DNA of 37,367 nt, from positions 1-37,367 of the forward strand of contig NZ_LYVO01000076.1 in assembly GCF_001984055.1 (NCBI RefSeq), in the 5' to 3' direction. Below, piece after piece: positions 16,972-24,739 of the stretch. The stretch's first letter is position 1. Every line of letters begins with the position of its first letter. A program made the position numbers and the translations under genes. Origin of the DNA: Variovorax sp. KK3 (GTDB lineage Bacteria > Pseudomonadota > Gammaproteobacteria > Burkholderiales > Burkholderiaceae_C). Under the pieces are notes generated by a model. The model searched no databases. It had not been told where the DNA came from and saw nothing but the letters and a program-made list of their open reading frames with translations.

Positions 16972-17640
16972 CTACAGGCCCTTCTCCACCATCTCGAGCA
17001 GCTGCCGGCCGAGCTGGTCGGTGTACTCGCTTGGCGCGCCTCGCAACGGGCCGTCGATGATCAGCAGGGCCAGGCCGTGCACGGCCGACCAAGCCAGGAA
17101 CTCTGCGCCGGGCCGGCGCTCGGCCGGCAGGGCGCCTGCGGCCACCAGGCCGTCGAGCGCCGCGCCCAGCAGCTCGAAGGGGTTCAGTCCGCTCTTGCCG
17201 CCCTTGGCTTCCTCGGTCGGGTCCTCGACGTCGACCGGCGCGCCGAAGGCGGTGCGGAACAGCCCCGTCTCTTCCTGCGCGAAGCGAAGGTAGCCGGCGC
17301 CGACCGCCCGCACCGCGGCGCGGGCCCGCTCGATCGGCGTGCCCTCGTCCGGCAGCGCAGCGAGCTCGGCCGCCATCTCGGCTTCCATGGCGCTGGCCGT
17401 GGCCGCCAGCGCCGCGGCGCGCACCGCCGCCAGCAGCGCCTGTCGGCTCGCGAAATGACGGTAGGCCGCATTGGGCACCACGCCGGCGCGCCGGGTGGCC
17501 TCGCGCAACACCACCGCTTCGGGGCCGCCTTGGCGGGCCAGTTCCATGCCCGCTTCGAGCAGGGCCCGCCGCAGGTCGCCATGACGGTACGTGCTGCGCG
17601 CGGGCGGAGCCGAGCTTGCAACAACCGTTTTCTCTTTCAT
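16972..17640 (-). CDS. TetR/AcrR family transcriptional regulator
   Basis: A 222-residue TetR protein. The N-terminal helix-turn-helix, about residues 18-65, reads YRHGDLRRALLEAG...REATRRAGVVPNAAYRHFASRQALLAAV, and a TetR_C-like ligand domain follows with GYLRFAQEETGLFRTAFG. The start at 17640 was chosen because the longer frame would run through the operator region. The gene converges on the synthetase gene (36 bases between stops) and is divergent from two VOC-fold genes. Two similar inverted repeats of the form TGGAC-N3-GTCCA lie directly upstream, so it probably represses itself and the VOC genes. Confidence 0.88.
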   Translation of the reverse strand: MKEKTVVASSAPPARSTYRHGDLRRALLEAGMELARQGGPEAVVLREATRRAGVVPNAAYRHFASRQALLAAVRAAALAATASAMEAEMAAELAALPDEGTPIERARAAVRAVGAGYLRFAQEETGLFRTAFGAPVDVEDPTEEAKGGKSGLNPFELLGAALDGLVAAGALPAERRPGAEFLAWSAVHGLALLIIDGPLRGAPSEYTDQLGRQLLEMVEKGL

Positions 17641-17656
17641 GTGGACACCGTCCATT
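17640..17656. promoter_or_regulatory. TetR operator candidate 1
   Basis: TGGAC-ACC-GTCCA (17642-17654) is a perfect inverted repeat directly upstream of the TetR start codon. It shares the TGTGGAC-N3-GTnCA pattern with the site at 17672-17690; the two centres are 33 bases apart, about three helical turns. Confidence 0.55.
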
Positions 17657-17671
17657 TTTTGCGTTATCTTC

Positions 17672-17690
17672 TTGTGGACGTTGTACACAA
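17672..17690. promoter_or_regulatory. TetR operator candidate 2
   Basis: TTGTGGAC-GTT-GTACACAA is a 19-base inverted repeat with 7 of 8 arm positions matching. It lies between the TetR gene and the first VOC gene and repeats the sequence of operator candidate 1, which makes it a likely target of the adjacent TetR protein. Confidence 0.6.
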
Positions 17691-17752
17691 CGCCGCCCGT
17701 TCCATCAACCCCCATCGACCGGCGACCCCGGTTTATTCAAGGAATCCGACCC

Positions 17753-18160
17753 ATGGCCACCAAGATTTTCGTGAACCTTCCGGTCAAGAACGTCGAGAAG
17801 GCGAAGGCGTTCTATGCCGCGCTCGGCTACGCCAACGACGCGCGCTTCACCAACGAGACCGCCGCCAGCATGGTGATCAGCGAAGAGATCTACGTGATGC
17901 TGCTGGCGGAGGACTTCTTCAAGACCTTCACGCCCAAGGCGATCGCCGATGCGTCGAAGAGCACCGAGGTGCTGCTGTGCCTGTCGTGCGAAAGCCGGGC
18001 CGAGGTGGAGGCGCAGGTCGCCAAGGCACTGGCCGCCGGCGGCAGCACGCCGAACGAGGCCAAGGACCATGGCTTCATGTACCAGCACGGCTTTCAGGAC
18101 CTCGACGGCCACATGTGGGAGCTGGCGTACATGGACATGAGCGCCTTCCCGCAAGCCTGA
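17753..18160 (+). CDS. VOC superfamily (glyoxalase/bleomycin-resistance fold) protein
   Basis: A 135-residue protein with the VOC pattern: MATKIFVNLPVKNVEKAKAFYAALGY at the start (first beta-alpha-beta unit) and QDLDGHMWELAYMD near residues 113-126 (second module; the Glu is a usual metal ligand). Members include dioxygenases, glyoxalases and antibiotic-binding proteins; this one resembles the broad uncharacterised YaeR/lactoylglutathione lyase-like group. AAGGAA precedes the ATG. It is the first gene after the TetR divergent promoter and is followed after 43 bases by a second VOC gene. Confidence 0.87.
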   Translation: MATKIFVNLPVKNVEKAKAFYAALGYANDARFTNETAASMVISEEIYVMLLAEDFFKTFTPKAIADASKSTEVLLCLSCESRAEVEAQVAKALAAGGSTPNEAKDHGFMYQHGFQDLDGHMWELAYMDMSAFPQA

Positions 18161-18203
18161 CCTGTCCGAACTCCAACCCTCACCACCCCACCAGGAGACC
18201 ACC

Positions 18204-18647
18204 ATGCATGTTCAGTCCTACCTGTTCTTCGAAGGCCGCTGCGACGAAGCGCTCGAGTTCTACCGCACGAAGCTGGGCGCCGAAGTGACCATGCTCATGC
18301 GCTTCAAGGACAGTCCGCAACCGGCCGGCGACGGCGAGATGTGCGGCGGCGCCGAGATGGGCGGCCCGCCGCCCGGCGACAACGTGATGCACGCCGAGTT
18401 CAAGCTGGGCGACAGCACGCTGATGGCCTCCGACGGCTTCGCGAAGGAGCCGGCCGTCTTCCGCGGCTTCTCGCTGTCGCTGACGGTCGCCGACGAGGCC
18501 GAAGCGAAGCGCAAGTTCGATGCGCTGAGCGACGGCGGCCAGGTTCAGATGCCGCTGGCGCCGAGCTTCTTCTCACCCTGCTTCGGCATGGTGCAGGACC
18601 GGTTCGGCGTCGGCTGGATGGTGATCGTGCCGCAGCCGAACGCCTGA
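18204..18647 (+). CDS. PhnB-like VOC family protein
   Basis: A 147-residue VOC-fold protein of the PhnB (3-demethylubiquinone methyltransferase-like) group. It opens MHVQSYLFFEGRCDEALEFYRTKLGAEV, has NVMHAEFKLGDSTLMASD in the middle and ends DRFGVGWMVIVPQ, all typical of PhnB-like proteins. The family is of uncertain function; many act as homodimers. CAGGAG precedes the ATG. It is co-directional with the first VOC gene (43-base gap), so both probably answer to the TetR regulator. It converges on a Bug gene 25 bases away. Confidence 0.87.
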   Translation: MHVQSYLFFEGRCDEALEFYRTKLGAEVTMLMRFKDSPQPAGDGEMCGGAEMGGPPPGDNVMHAEFKLGDSTLMASDGFAKEPAVFRGFSLSLTVADEAEAKRKFDALSDGGQVQMPLAPSFFSPCFGMVQDRFGVGWMVIVPQPNA

Positions 18648-18672
18648 ATCCGGCGCCGGGCTCCGGTCCGCT

Positions 18673-19632
18673 TCACTTGCTCATGTTGAGCAGGGGCACG
18701 ATGCGCTTGTACAGGTCGTCCTCCTGCTTCAGGTAGCTCGCGAACTGCTCCCCGTTCTCGGTGACGCGGCCCAGCGTCTGGCGTTCGAACACCGAGCGGT
18801 AGGCCGGGTCGGCATTGACCTTGACCAGCAGTTCGCCGAGCCGGGCCACGACGGCGTCGGGCGTCGCCTTCGGAACGACCAGCCCGCGCCAGGTGTTGGC
18901 AACGAGGTCGATGCCGCGCTCGCGGAAGGTGGGGATCTCCGGGAAGTCCTTCGACCGGTCCTTGGCCATCACGGCAAGCAGGCGCATCTTCCCGGACTTC
19001 ACGAACGCGCTGACTTCCGCGGGGCTGATGACGACCGCATCCACTTGGTCGCCCATCAGCGCATTGATGGTCGGGCCCGCGCCGAGGTAGGGGATGTGGT
19101 TGACCTTGGTGCCGGTCTTGTCCTCGAGCGCCGCGGCGCACACGTGGTTGATGGAGCCGGCGCCCGAATTGGCGACCGACGCGCGGCCCGGGTTGGCCTT
19201 CAGGTGCGCGATGAATTCCTCGATCGATTTCCACTTGGCATCGGCCTTGACGGCCACCGTGCACGGGTCGGCATTGATGCGGCCGATGGGCTTGAAGGCC
19301 TCGTAGTTCACCTTGCCGATGCCCAGGTACGGCGTGATCAACAGCTCCGGCGACACCATCGTGATCTTGTAGCCGTCGGGCTTGGCATTGGCGCCTTCGG
19401 CGAAGCCGATGGTGCCGGCGGCGCCTGGCTTGTTGATGACGATCATCGGCTGCGGCAGCACCCGGCTGGCGCTGTCGGCGAAGGCGCGCGCGAGCGCGTC
19501 GCTGCCGCCGCCGGCCGGGAAGGCCACCAGCAGTTCGATGGGGCGTGTCGGGTAGTCCTGCGCGAAGGCGCCGGGCGCGGCGGGCAGGGCCAGGGCGCTG
19601 AACGCGAGCGCGGCGAATCGGACGAGTTTCAT
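18673..19632 (-). CDS. Bug/TctC family periplasmic substrate-binding protein
   Basis: A 319-residue tripartite tricarboxylate receptor with a Sec-type signal peptide (MKLVRFAALAFSALALPAA, cleavage after GAFA near residue 24). Motifs: RPIELLVAFPAGGGSDALARAFA, IVINKPGAAGTIGFAEGA, PDGYKITMVSPELL and HIPYLGAGPTINALMGDQ. It is the last gene of the operon with a family I CoA-transferase, an acyl-CoA dehydrogenase and an AroE-like dehydrogenase, 77 bases after the latter. It probably binds the acid that the operon degrades. Confidence 0.92.
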   Translation of the reverse strand: MKLVRFAALAFSALALPAAPGAFAQDYPTRPIELLVAFPAGGGSDALARAFADSASRVLPQPMIVINKPGAAGTIGFAEGANAKPDGYKITMVSPELLITPYLGIGKVNYEAFKPIGRINADPCTVAVKADAKWKSIEEFIAHLKANPGRASVANSGAGSINHVCAAALEDKTGTKVNHIPYLGAGPTINALMGDQVDAVVISPAEVSAFVKSGKMRLLAVMAKDRSKDFPEIPTFRERGIDLVANTWRGLVVPKATPDAVVARLGELLVKVNADPAYRSVFERQTLGRVTENGEQFASYLKQEDDLYKRIVPLLNMSK

Positions 19633-19709
19633 TGGATGTCTCCTGTCGAGTGGTGAGGGTCGGGCCGCAGTGGCGGCCGGTGAAATCGGTGCGGATGCCG
19701 CGGTCGGCT

Positions 19710-20483
19710 CTACGGGCCCATGCCCAGAAAGCGCCACAGGGCGTCGGCCTGCGCATCGAGCATGTGCCGGCCTTCGTGCGTGGGGTGCCCGCGCCGGGCG
19801 GCTTCCTCGAGCAGGCGCGTGCGCGGCGGCTTCATGATGGCGTCGGCGACCAGCGCATGCGCAGCCAGCGGCTCCAGGTCGATGGGCAGCGGGTCGTCGG
19901 CGCGCATGCCCACGGGCGTGGCATTGACCACGATCGCGTCCTCGGGGCCGGGCCGGCGTTGCTCGACGCGGCCTGCATAGGTCGTCGACAGCGTGCGGTG
20001 CGCCGCAGCGGCACGCGCCGTGTCGATGTCGTCGATGGCCACCCGCGCCGCGCCCGCGTCCAGCAGCGCAGCCGCGATGGCCAGCCCGGCCCCGCCGGCG
20101 CCCACCACGGCGGCAGAGGGCACGTCCGCCGAATGGCCGCCGCGCGCGAGGCCTTCGACGAAGCCGAGGCCATCGAAAAGCTCGGCGCTCCAGCCGTCGG
20201 CGCCGGGCTTGAGCGCATTGGCGACGCCCGCGATGCGCACGCGCGGCGAGCAGCTCGCGGCGAGGGCCGCGGCGGCCGGCTTGTGCGGAATGGTGATGAT
20301 CGCGCCGCCGAAGTTTTCGATGGCCGCGAGGCCGTCGAGCGCGGCCTGCAACTGGTCCGCGCGCACGTGCAGCGCGACCATTTCCGCATCGACACCGCGC
20401 TCGGAGAAGAAACGGTTGAACACCTCGGGCGAACGCGCCTGGTCGATCGGGTCGCCGATGATGGCGTAGAGCTTGCGCGCCAT
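19710..20483 (-). CDS. AroE-like shikimate/quinate dehydrogenase family protein
   Basis: A 257-residue protein of the shikimate dehydrogenase family. Conserved points are the N-terminal IIGDPIDQARSP, the catalytic lysine in TIPHKP (K68), the catalytic Asp in ELFDGLGF (D104), the NADP-binding loop VGAGGAGLA and the NATPVGM segment. The canonical S-x-S pair that holds the substrate carboxylate reads A16-R-S18, so one of the two serines is missing. Together with its place between an acyl-CoA dehydrogenase and a Bug gene, this argues for a catabolic oxidoreductase on a shikimate-like or quinate-like acid rather than the biosynthetic AroE. It starts 6 bases after the dehydrogenase stop, so the genes are translationally close. 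The substrate is an inference. Confidence 0.82.
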   Translation of the reverse strand: MARKLYAIIGDPIDQARSPEVFNRFFSERGVDAEMVALHVRADQLQAALDGLAAIENFGGAIITIPHKPAAAALAASCSPRVRIAGVANALKPGADGWSAELFDGLGFVEGLARGGHSADVPSAAVVGAGGAGLAIAAALLDAGAARVAIDDIDTARAAAAHRTLSTTYAGRVEQRRPGPEDAIVVNATPVGMRADDPLPIDLEPLAAHALVADAIMKPPRTRLLEEAARRGHPTHEGRHMLDAQADALWRFLGMGP

Positions 20484-20489
20484 GGCGGT

Positions 20490-21650
20490 TCAGCGGTGCA
20501 GGTCGAACAGCTCGGCGCCGCGCTTGAGCAGGCCGCGCGCGACGATGCCACGGTGGATCTCGGAGGTGCCGTCGAAGATGCGGTACACGCGCGCATCGCG
20601 GTAGTAGCGCTCGATGGGCAGCTCCTTGCAGAAGCCCATGCCGCCGAACACCTGCACCGCGCGGTCGACCACGCGCCCCAGCGTTTCGGACGCCTGCACC
20701 TTGACCATCGAGATCCAGTCGCGCGCATCGAGGCCCGCGTCGATCATCCAGGCCGTGTGCAGCACCATCAGGCGCGCGGCGTTGATCTCCATCGCGCTGT
20801 CTGCCAGCATCTGCTGGATCAATTGAAAGTCGCCGATGCGCTGGCCGAACTGGCGGCGGTCTTTCGCGTAGTCGGTCATCAGCTCGAGCACGTGCGACGC
20901 CTTGCCGACGGCGCGTGCGCCCACCAGCGCCAGCCGCACGCGGCCCAGCATGCCCATGGCAAGCTTGAAGCCCTCGCCCTCGCCGCCGATCAGCGCCATC
21001 GGCTCGAGCGGCACGTCGTCGAAGAACAGTTCGTAGTGCGTCGTGCCGCGCAGGCCCATCATCGACTGGTCCTTGCCGAGCGTGAAGCCGGGCAGGCCCT
21101 TGTCGACCGCGAAGAGCGAGATGGCGTTGTCGCCGGTGCGCGCGGACACCAGGAAGAAGTCGCTCCATCCCGCGTCGCTGATGAAGTGCTTGGCGCCGTT
21201 CAGCACCCAGCCCGACGGCGTGCGCTCCGCGTGCGTCTTGATGGACTGGGCGTCGGAGCCGGCACCCGTCTCGGTGATGGCGAGGCCGCAGGTGCGCGTG
21301 CCGGCGATCGCGGGGCGCACCCAGCGATCGACCTGTTCGCCTTCGCAGGCCAGCAGTGCGTCGTAGACGTTGCCGAAGGCGCGGCGCACCAGGATGTCGG
21401 TGGTGTGGCCGAACTGTTCCTCGCAGAGCATCGAGTCGACCGCGCCGAGGCCACCGCCGCCCAGCGCCGCGGGCATGTTCAGCGCGTAGAGGCCGACGGC
21501 GCGCGAGCGCTCGATGATGGAGTGCGCGGTGTCGTCGTCCAGGCGGCCCTCGTCCTCCACGCGCTGCTCCAGGGGCTGCAGCTCGTCGCGGATGAAGCGG
21601 CGGACGGTGTCGATCATCATTCTCTGTTCGTCGTTCAGGGCGAAATCCAT
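20490..21650 (-). CDS. Acyl-CoA dehydrogenase family protein
   Basis: A 386-residue flavoprotein with the standard three-domain acyl-CoA dehydrogenase fold: N-terminal helices with LNDEQRMMIDTVRRFIRDEL, the FAD motif CGLAITETGAGSD near 121-133 and FISDAGWSDFFLV near 156-168, and the C-terminal helices with RRQFGQRIGDFQLIQ and QVFGGMGF. At the place where most family members have the catalytic Glu (Y-E-G-T) the sequence reads F-D-G-T with D360. The ATG at 21650 matches the family start. It follows the CoA-transferase gene by 19 bases and should oxidise the CoA ester made by that enzyme, feeding electrons to ETF. Confidence 0.9.
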   Translation of the reverse strand: MDFALNDEQRMMIDTVRRFIRDELQPLEQRVEDEGRLDDDTAHSIIERSRAVGLYALNMPAALGGGGLGAVDSMLCEEQFGHTTDILVRRAFGNVYDALLACEGEQVDRWVRPAIAGTRTCGLAITETGAGSDAQSIKTHAERTPSGWVLNGAKHFISDAGWSDFFLVSARTGDNAISLFAVDKGLPGFTLGKDQSMMGLRGTTHYELFFDDVPLEPMALIGGEGEGFKLAMGMLGRVRLALVGARAVGKASHVLELMTDYAKDRRQFGQRIGDFQLIQQMLADSAMEINAARLMVLHTAWMIDAGLDARDWISMVKVQASETLGRVVDRAVQVFGGMGFCKELPIERYYRDARVYRIFDGTSEIHRGIVARGLLKRGAELFDLHR

Positions 21651-21669
21651 GGTGTGCTCCTTGGGGGGT

Positions 21670-23247
21670 TCAGGCAACGGCCGCAGCGTCGATGTCGGCG
21701 TCAGCGGTCGCTTCGTTGAAATACGCGGCGCTCATCTGCTTCGGGTCGCGCACGATGGGCGCGAAGTCCATGTGGTCGAGCACGTCGCGCTGCAGGTCGA
21801 CGCCCGGTGCGATCTCGATCAGCTCGACGCCTTCCGGCGTGAGGCGGAACACCGCGCGCTCGGTGACGTACACCACCTCCTGGCCCCGGCGCACCGCCTC
21901 CGGGCCGCTGAAGGTGATGCCGCTGACCTGGCGCACCAGCTTGCGCACGGTGCCGTGGCTTTCGATGGCGAGCCGCCCGCCGCGCGCGGCGAGCCGTGAG
22001 CCCTTGGCATCGAAGGCGCCGCAGAAGACGACCTTGCGCGCGCCCTGCGAGATGTCGATGAAGCCGCCCGGTCCGCTGACCTGGCCGCCGAAATGCGAGA
22101 CGTTGACATTGCCCTGCGCATCCATTTCCGCCATGCCCAGAAAGGTCTGGTCGAGCCCGCCGCCCGAATACAGGTCGAACTGGTCTGCCGCCGACAGGAT
22201 GGCCGCGGGCTCGGCGGCGATGCCGAACATGTCGCCAGTCAGCAGCTGGCCGCCGTGGATGCCCTGTTCGATGGTGAACCAGTAGCGGCCGGTGTCGCCG
22301 CGCCGCGCGATCACCTCGGCCACACCGGACGACATGCCGAAGCCGAAGTTGACGGATGCGCCGTCGATGAGTTCTTCGGCCGCCCGCAGCGCGACGACCT
22401 GGCGCACCGGGTCGTGTGGCGCCGGCGGAAGCGCAGCGCTGCTCGAATCAAGCTGGCCTTGCAGGCCGGCCAGCCGCAGGTCGTAGGCGCCGTGGTAGGT
22501 CTGCGGCTGGTCGGGGCTGACGAGCACGTAGTCGACGAGGTTGCCCGGCACCGACACCTCGCGCGGCCGGAGCTGGCCGGCCGGCACGACTTCGCGCACC
22601 TGCGCGATGACGATGCCGCCGCCGCGCTTCGCCGCCAGCGCGACGGCATAGGAATCGAGGTCGGCCGGCTCCTCGACCGCGCTGATGTTGCCGTTCTCGT
22701 CCGCGAAGGTGCCGCGCAGCACGGCCACGTCGACCGGGAAAGGGCGGTAGCGCAGCACGTCCTGGCCGTCGACCTGCATGAGCTCGACCAGCGCCTCGGT
22801 GGCAGCCGCATTGCAACGCCCGCCTTGCTGGCGCGGGTCGACGAAGGTGCCGAGTCCGACGTGGGTGAACAGGCCGGGCCGGCCGGCCCCGATTTCGCGC
22901 AGCAGGTGGGTGAGCGCGCCGGAGGGCAGGCAGTAGGCCTCGATGCGGTTGCGCTGGGCGAGCTCGAGCATGGCCGGCGACCAGATCCAGTGGCCCCCGA
23001 TCACGCGCCGGACCATGCCTTCGTGGGCGAATCGGTTGATGCCCTTGTCGCTGCGGTTGCCCATGCCGAGCGAATGCACGAGCGTCAGCGCGTTGGGAGC
23101 ACCGGTGTCGAGGAAGGCGCGCTCGAACGCCGCGAGCACATCCTCAGGCTCCAGCAGGCCGCCGCCGGCGCCCGACACCGCGACCGTGGACGCCGGGGCC
23201 AGCTCCGTGAGCACCTGTTGCAGTTCGGTGGGGGCAAGGATTTTCAT
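21670..23247 (-). CDS. Family I CoA-transferase (propionate/acetate CoA-transferase-like)
   Basis: A 525-residue fused alpha-beta CoA-transferase of the YdiF/Pct type. The first half shows VAVSGAGGGLLEPEDVLAAFE and a GGHWIWSP segment; the second half has INFGFGMSSGVAEV-like text (VNFGFGMSSGVAEVIARRG). The catalytic glutamate is in TIEQGIHGG (E327), which forms the glutamyl-CoA intermediate. It activates a carboxylic acid using CoA from acetyl-CoA or similar. It is the first gene of a four-gene operon and is divergent from a LacI-type regulator, with a CG-centred palindrome right upstream of its start. The substrate of the pathway cannot be read directly. Confidence 0.9.
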   Translation of the reverse strand: MKILAPTELQQVLTELAPASTVAVSGAGGGLLEPEDVLAAFERAFLDTGAPNALTLVHSLGMGNRSDKGINRFAHEGMVRRVIGGHWIWSPAMLELAQRNRIEAYCLPSGALTHLLREIGAGRPGLFTHVGLGTFVDPRQQGGRCNAAATEALVELMQVDGQDVLRYRPFPVDVAVLRGTFADENGNISAVEEPADLDSYAVALAAKRGGGIVIAQVREVVPAGQLRPREVSVPGNLVDYVLVSPDQPQTYHGAYDLRLAGLQGQLDSSSAALPPAPHDPVRQVVALRAAEELIDGASVNFGFGMSSGVAEVIARRGDTGRYWFTIEQGIHGGQLLTGDMFGIAAEPAAILSAADQFDLYSGGGLDQTFLGMAEMDAQGNVNVSHFGGQVSGPGGFIDISQGARKVVFCGAFDAKGSRLAARGGRLAIESHGTVRKLVRQVSGITFSGPEAVRRGQEVVYVTERAVFRLTPEGVELIEIAPGVDLQRDVLDHMDFAPIVRDPKQMSAAYFNEATADADIDAAAVA

Positions 23248-23256
23248 GACAGCATT

Positions 23257-23274
23257 TAGTAGATCGTTCTACCA
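23257..23274. promoter_or_regulatory. LacI-type operator candidate, CG-centred palindrome
   Basis: TAGTAGATCGTTCTACCA is an 18-base palindrome with perfect inner arms GTAGA/TCTAC and a central CG, the usual shape of LacI/GalR operators. It lies 10 bases upstream of the CoA-transferase start, where bound repressor would block that gene. Confidence 0.65.
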
Positions 23275-23293
23275 ATCATATTGATGGGAGATT

Positions 23294-23324
23294 GGGTTTG
23301 GTTTTGGTGGAAACCCTATGGTTT
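23294..23324. repeat. Nested inverted repeats GGGTTT-N11-AAACCC and AAACC-CTAT-GGTTT
   Basis: Two inverted repeats share the middle arm at 23311-23316. The alternative pairings could form mutually exclusive hairpins or mark a second protein site in the divergent promoter of the CoA-transferase and lacI-type genes. The T/G-rich patch is unlike its neighbours. No function is assigned. Confidence 0.35.
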
Positions 23325-23429
23325 TGGCAAATCCGTGGAGGTCACTACCCAGCAACGGCGTCGCGCAGGCTTCCGACTTGCATTGAATCCAGTAGTTCGA
23401 TCCACTGACTTTGCCGGCACAATGCCCCG

Positions 23430-24494
23430 GTGGACAAACGACGCATCACGATCAACGACATCGCCGAGCATTCCGGCGTCTCCCGTTCCACGGTCTCGCT
23501 GGTGCTGCAGGGCCATCCGCGCATCCCGCAGGCCACCGGCGACAAGGTGCGGCGCTCGATGGCCGAGCTGGGCTACACCTACAACCGCGCCGCGGCCAAC
23601 TTGCGCCGGCAGACCTCGCAGGCGATCGGGCTGATCGTCAACGACCTGCGCAACCCCTTCTTCGCCGAACTCACGTCGGCCATCCAGGCACGCGTCGAGA
23701 ACGAGGGCTACTTCGTCTACCTCGTGGAATCGGGAGAGGACTTGGACCGGCAGGAGCGCCTGCTGCAGTCGCTCGTCGAACACGGCGTGGCCGGGCTCGT
23801 GGTGTGCCCCGCGACGGCCACGCCCGGGGACGCCTTCGATCGCCAACTGGCTGCGGGCATCCCGCTGTGCCTGGCGGTGCGGCCGCATCCCGACCAGCGC
23901 ATCGACTATGCGGGCTCCGACAACTACGGCGGCGCGCTGATGGCCACGCGGCATCTCGTCGAGGCGGGACATCGGCGCATCGCCTTTCTCGGAGGCCAGC
24001 AGGAAAACCCCGTGCGCGTGGATCGCCTGGCCGGCTACTTCAGCGCGCTGCAGGGCGGCGGCATCCCGTTCGACCCCGCCTTGGTCACCGACAGCCGGCC
24101 GACGCTGCACAGCGGCGCCGACGACCTGAAGACGGTGCTGGCTCTGGCCCAGCCACCGACGGCCCTGCTTTGCTACAACGACTACGTCGCCATCGGCGTG
24201 ATGCACGCGCTGCGCTGCAACGGCTTGGTTCCGGGCGAAGACATCGCGGTGGTCGGCTTCGACGGCATGCCCGAGACGGCCGTCACCTTCCCGCCCTTGT
24301 CGACCGTCGAGCTGCATGGCCAGGCGGTCGGCGAGCGCGCGGCAGAGCTGCTGCTGGCACGCATCGCCGATCCCTCGCGCAGCCCGGCCAGGCACGTGGA
24401 GCAGGCGACCTTGATCGCGCGTTCGTCGTCGGCGCCGCAACGCACGACCGCGCCGGGCGACGGCGACCGCACCGGCCTGCCGAAGCGCCGCTAG
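23430..24494 (+). CDS. LacI family transcriptional regulator
   Basis: A 354-residue LacI/GalR protein. The DNA-binding head (about 6-60) reads ITINDIAEHSGVSRSTVSLVLQGHPRI, with a hinge of the type NRAAANLRRQTS. The sugar-binding-protein-like core covers about 65-330 (IGLIVNDLRNPFFAELTSAIQ, ALLCYNDYVAIGVMHAL and the VVGFDGMPETAVTFPPLSTVE segment). The last 20 residues look disordered. Translation starts at a GTG; there is no in-frame ATG with a better context. It is divergent from the four-gene catabolic operon and most likely represses it until a pathway acid binds. A CG-centred operator sits between them. Confidence 0.9.
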   Translation: MDKRRITINDIAEHSGVSRSTVSLVLQGHPRIPQATGDKVRRSMAELGYTYNRAAANLRRQTSQAIGLIVNDLRNPFFAELTSAIQARVENEGYFVYLVESGEDLDRQERLLQSLVEHGVAGLVVCPATATPGDAFDRQLAAGIPLCLAVRPHPDQRIDYAGSDNYGGALMATRHLVEAGHRRIAFLGGQQENPVRVDRLAGYFSALQGGGIPFDPALVTDSRPTLHSGADDLKTVLALAQPPTALLCYNDYVAIGVMHALRCNGLVPGEDIAVVGFDGMPETAVTFPPLSTVELHGQAVGERAAELLLARIADPSRSPARHVEQATLIARSSSAPQRTTAPGDGDRTGLPKRR

Positions 24495-24634
24495 CCGCGC
24501 CTGCGCCCCGCGCCGTGGCGCGCACGGGCCAGCGCAACGATCTCGATCAGCCCCCACACCAGCGCGCCGCCGAGCGCGCGCCAGCCGTGGGGATTGGGAG
24601 GCCAGAAATGGGGCGAGTGATGGGGAGAGTTCAT
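24491..24634 (-). CDS. Possible small single-helix membrane protein, 47 residues
   Basis: The product starts MNSPHHSPHFWPPNPHGW and continues with one hydrophobic segment (about residues 21-37, LGGALVWGLIEIVALA) and an Arg-rich tail, the pattern of a small N-out or N-in single-pass protein. The frame begins 105 bases before the peptidase gene, on the other strand, and its stop overlaps the end of the lacI-type gene by 4 bases. There is no convincing ribosome site. It is the only coding candidate in the gap 24495-24739. Treat it as tentative. Confidence 0.4.
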   Translation of the reverse strand: MNSPHHSPHFWPPNPHGWRALGGALVWGLIEIVALARARHGAGRRRG

Positions 24635-24739
24635 GGTGGTTCGGGCCACTCTCGATGGATGGCCCACGACCACGCTACGACGTGCGTGTGACGGCTTCGT
24701 GTCGGCCGATGCCGCTATCCTGCGCGCACCCTCTCCCCT

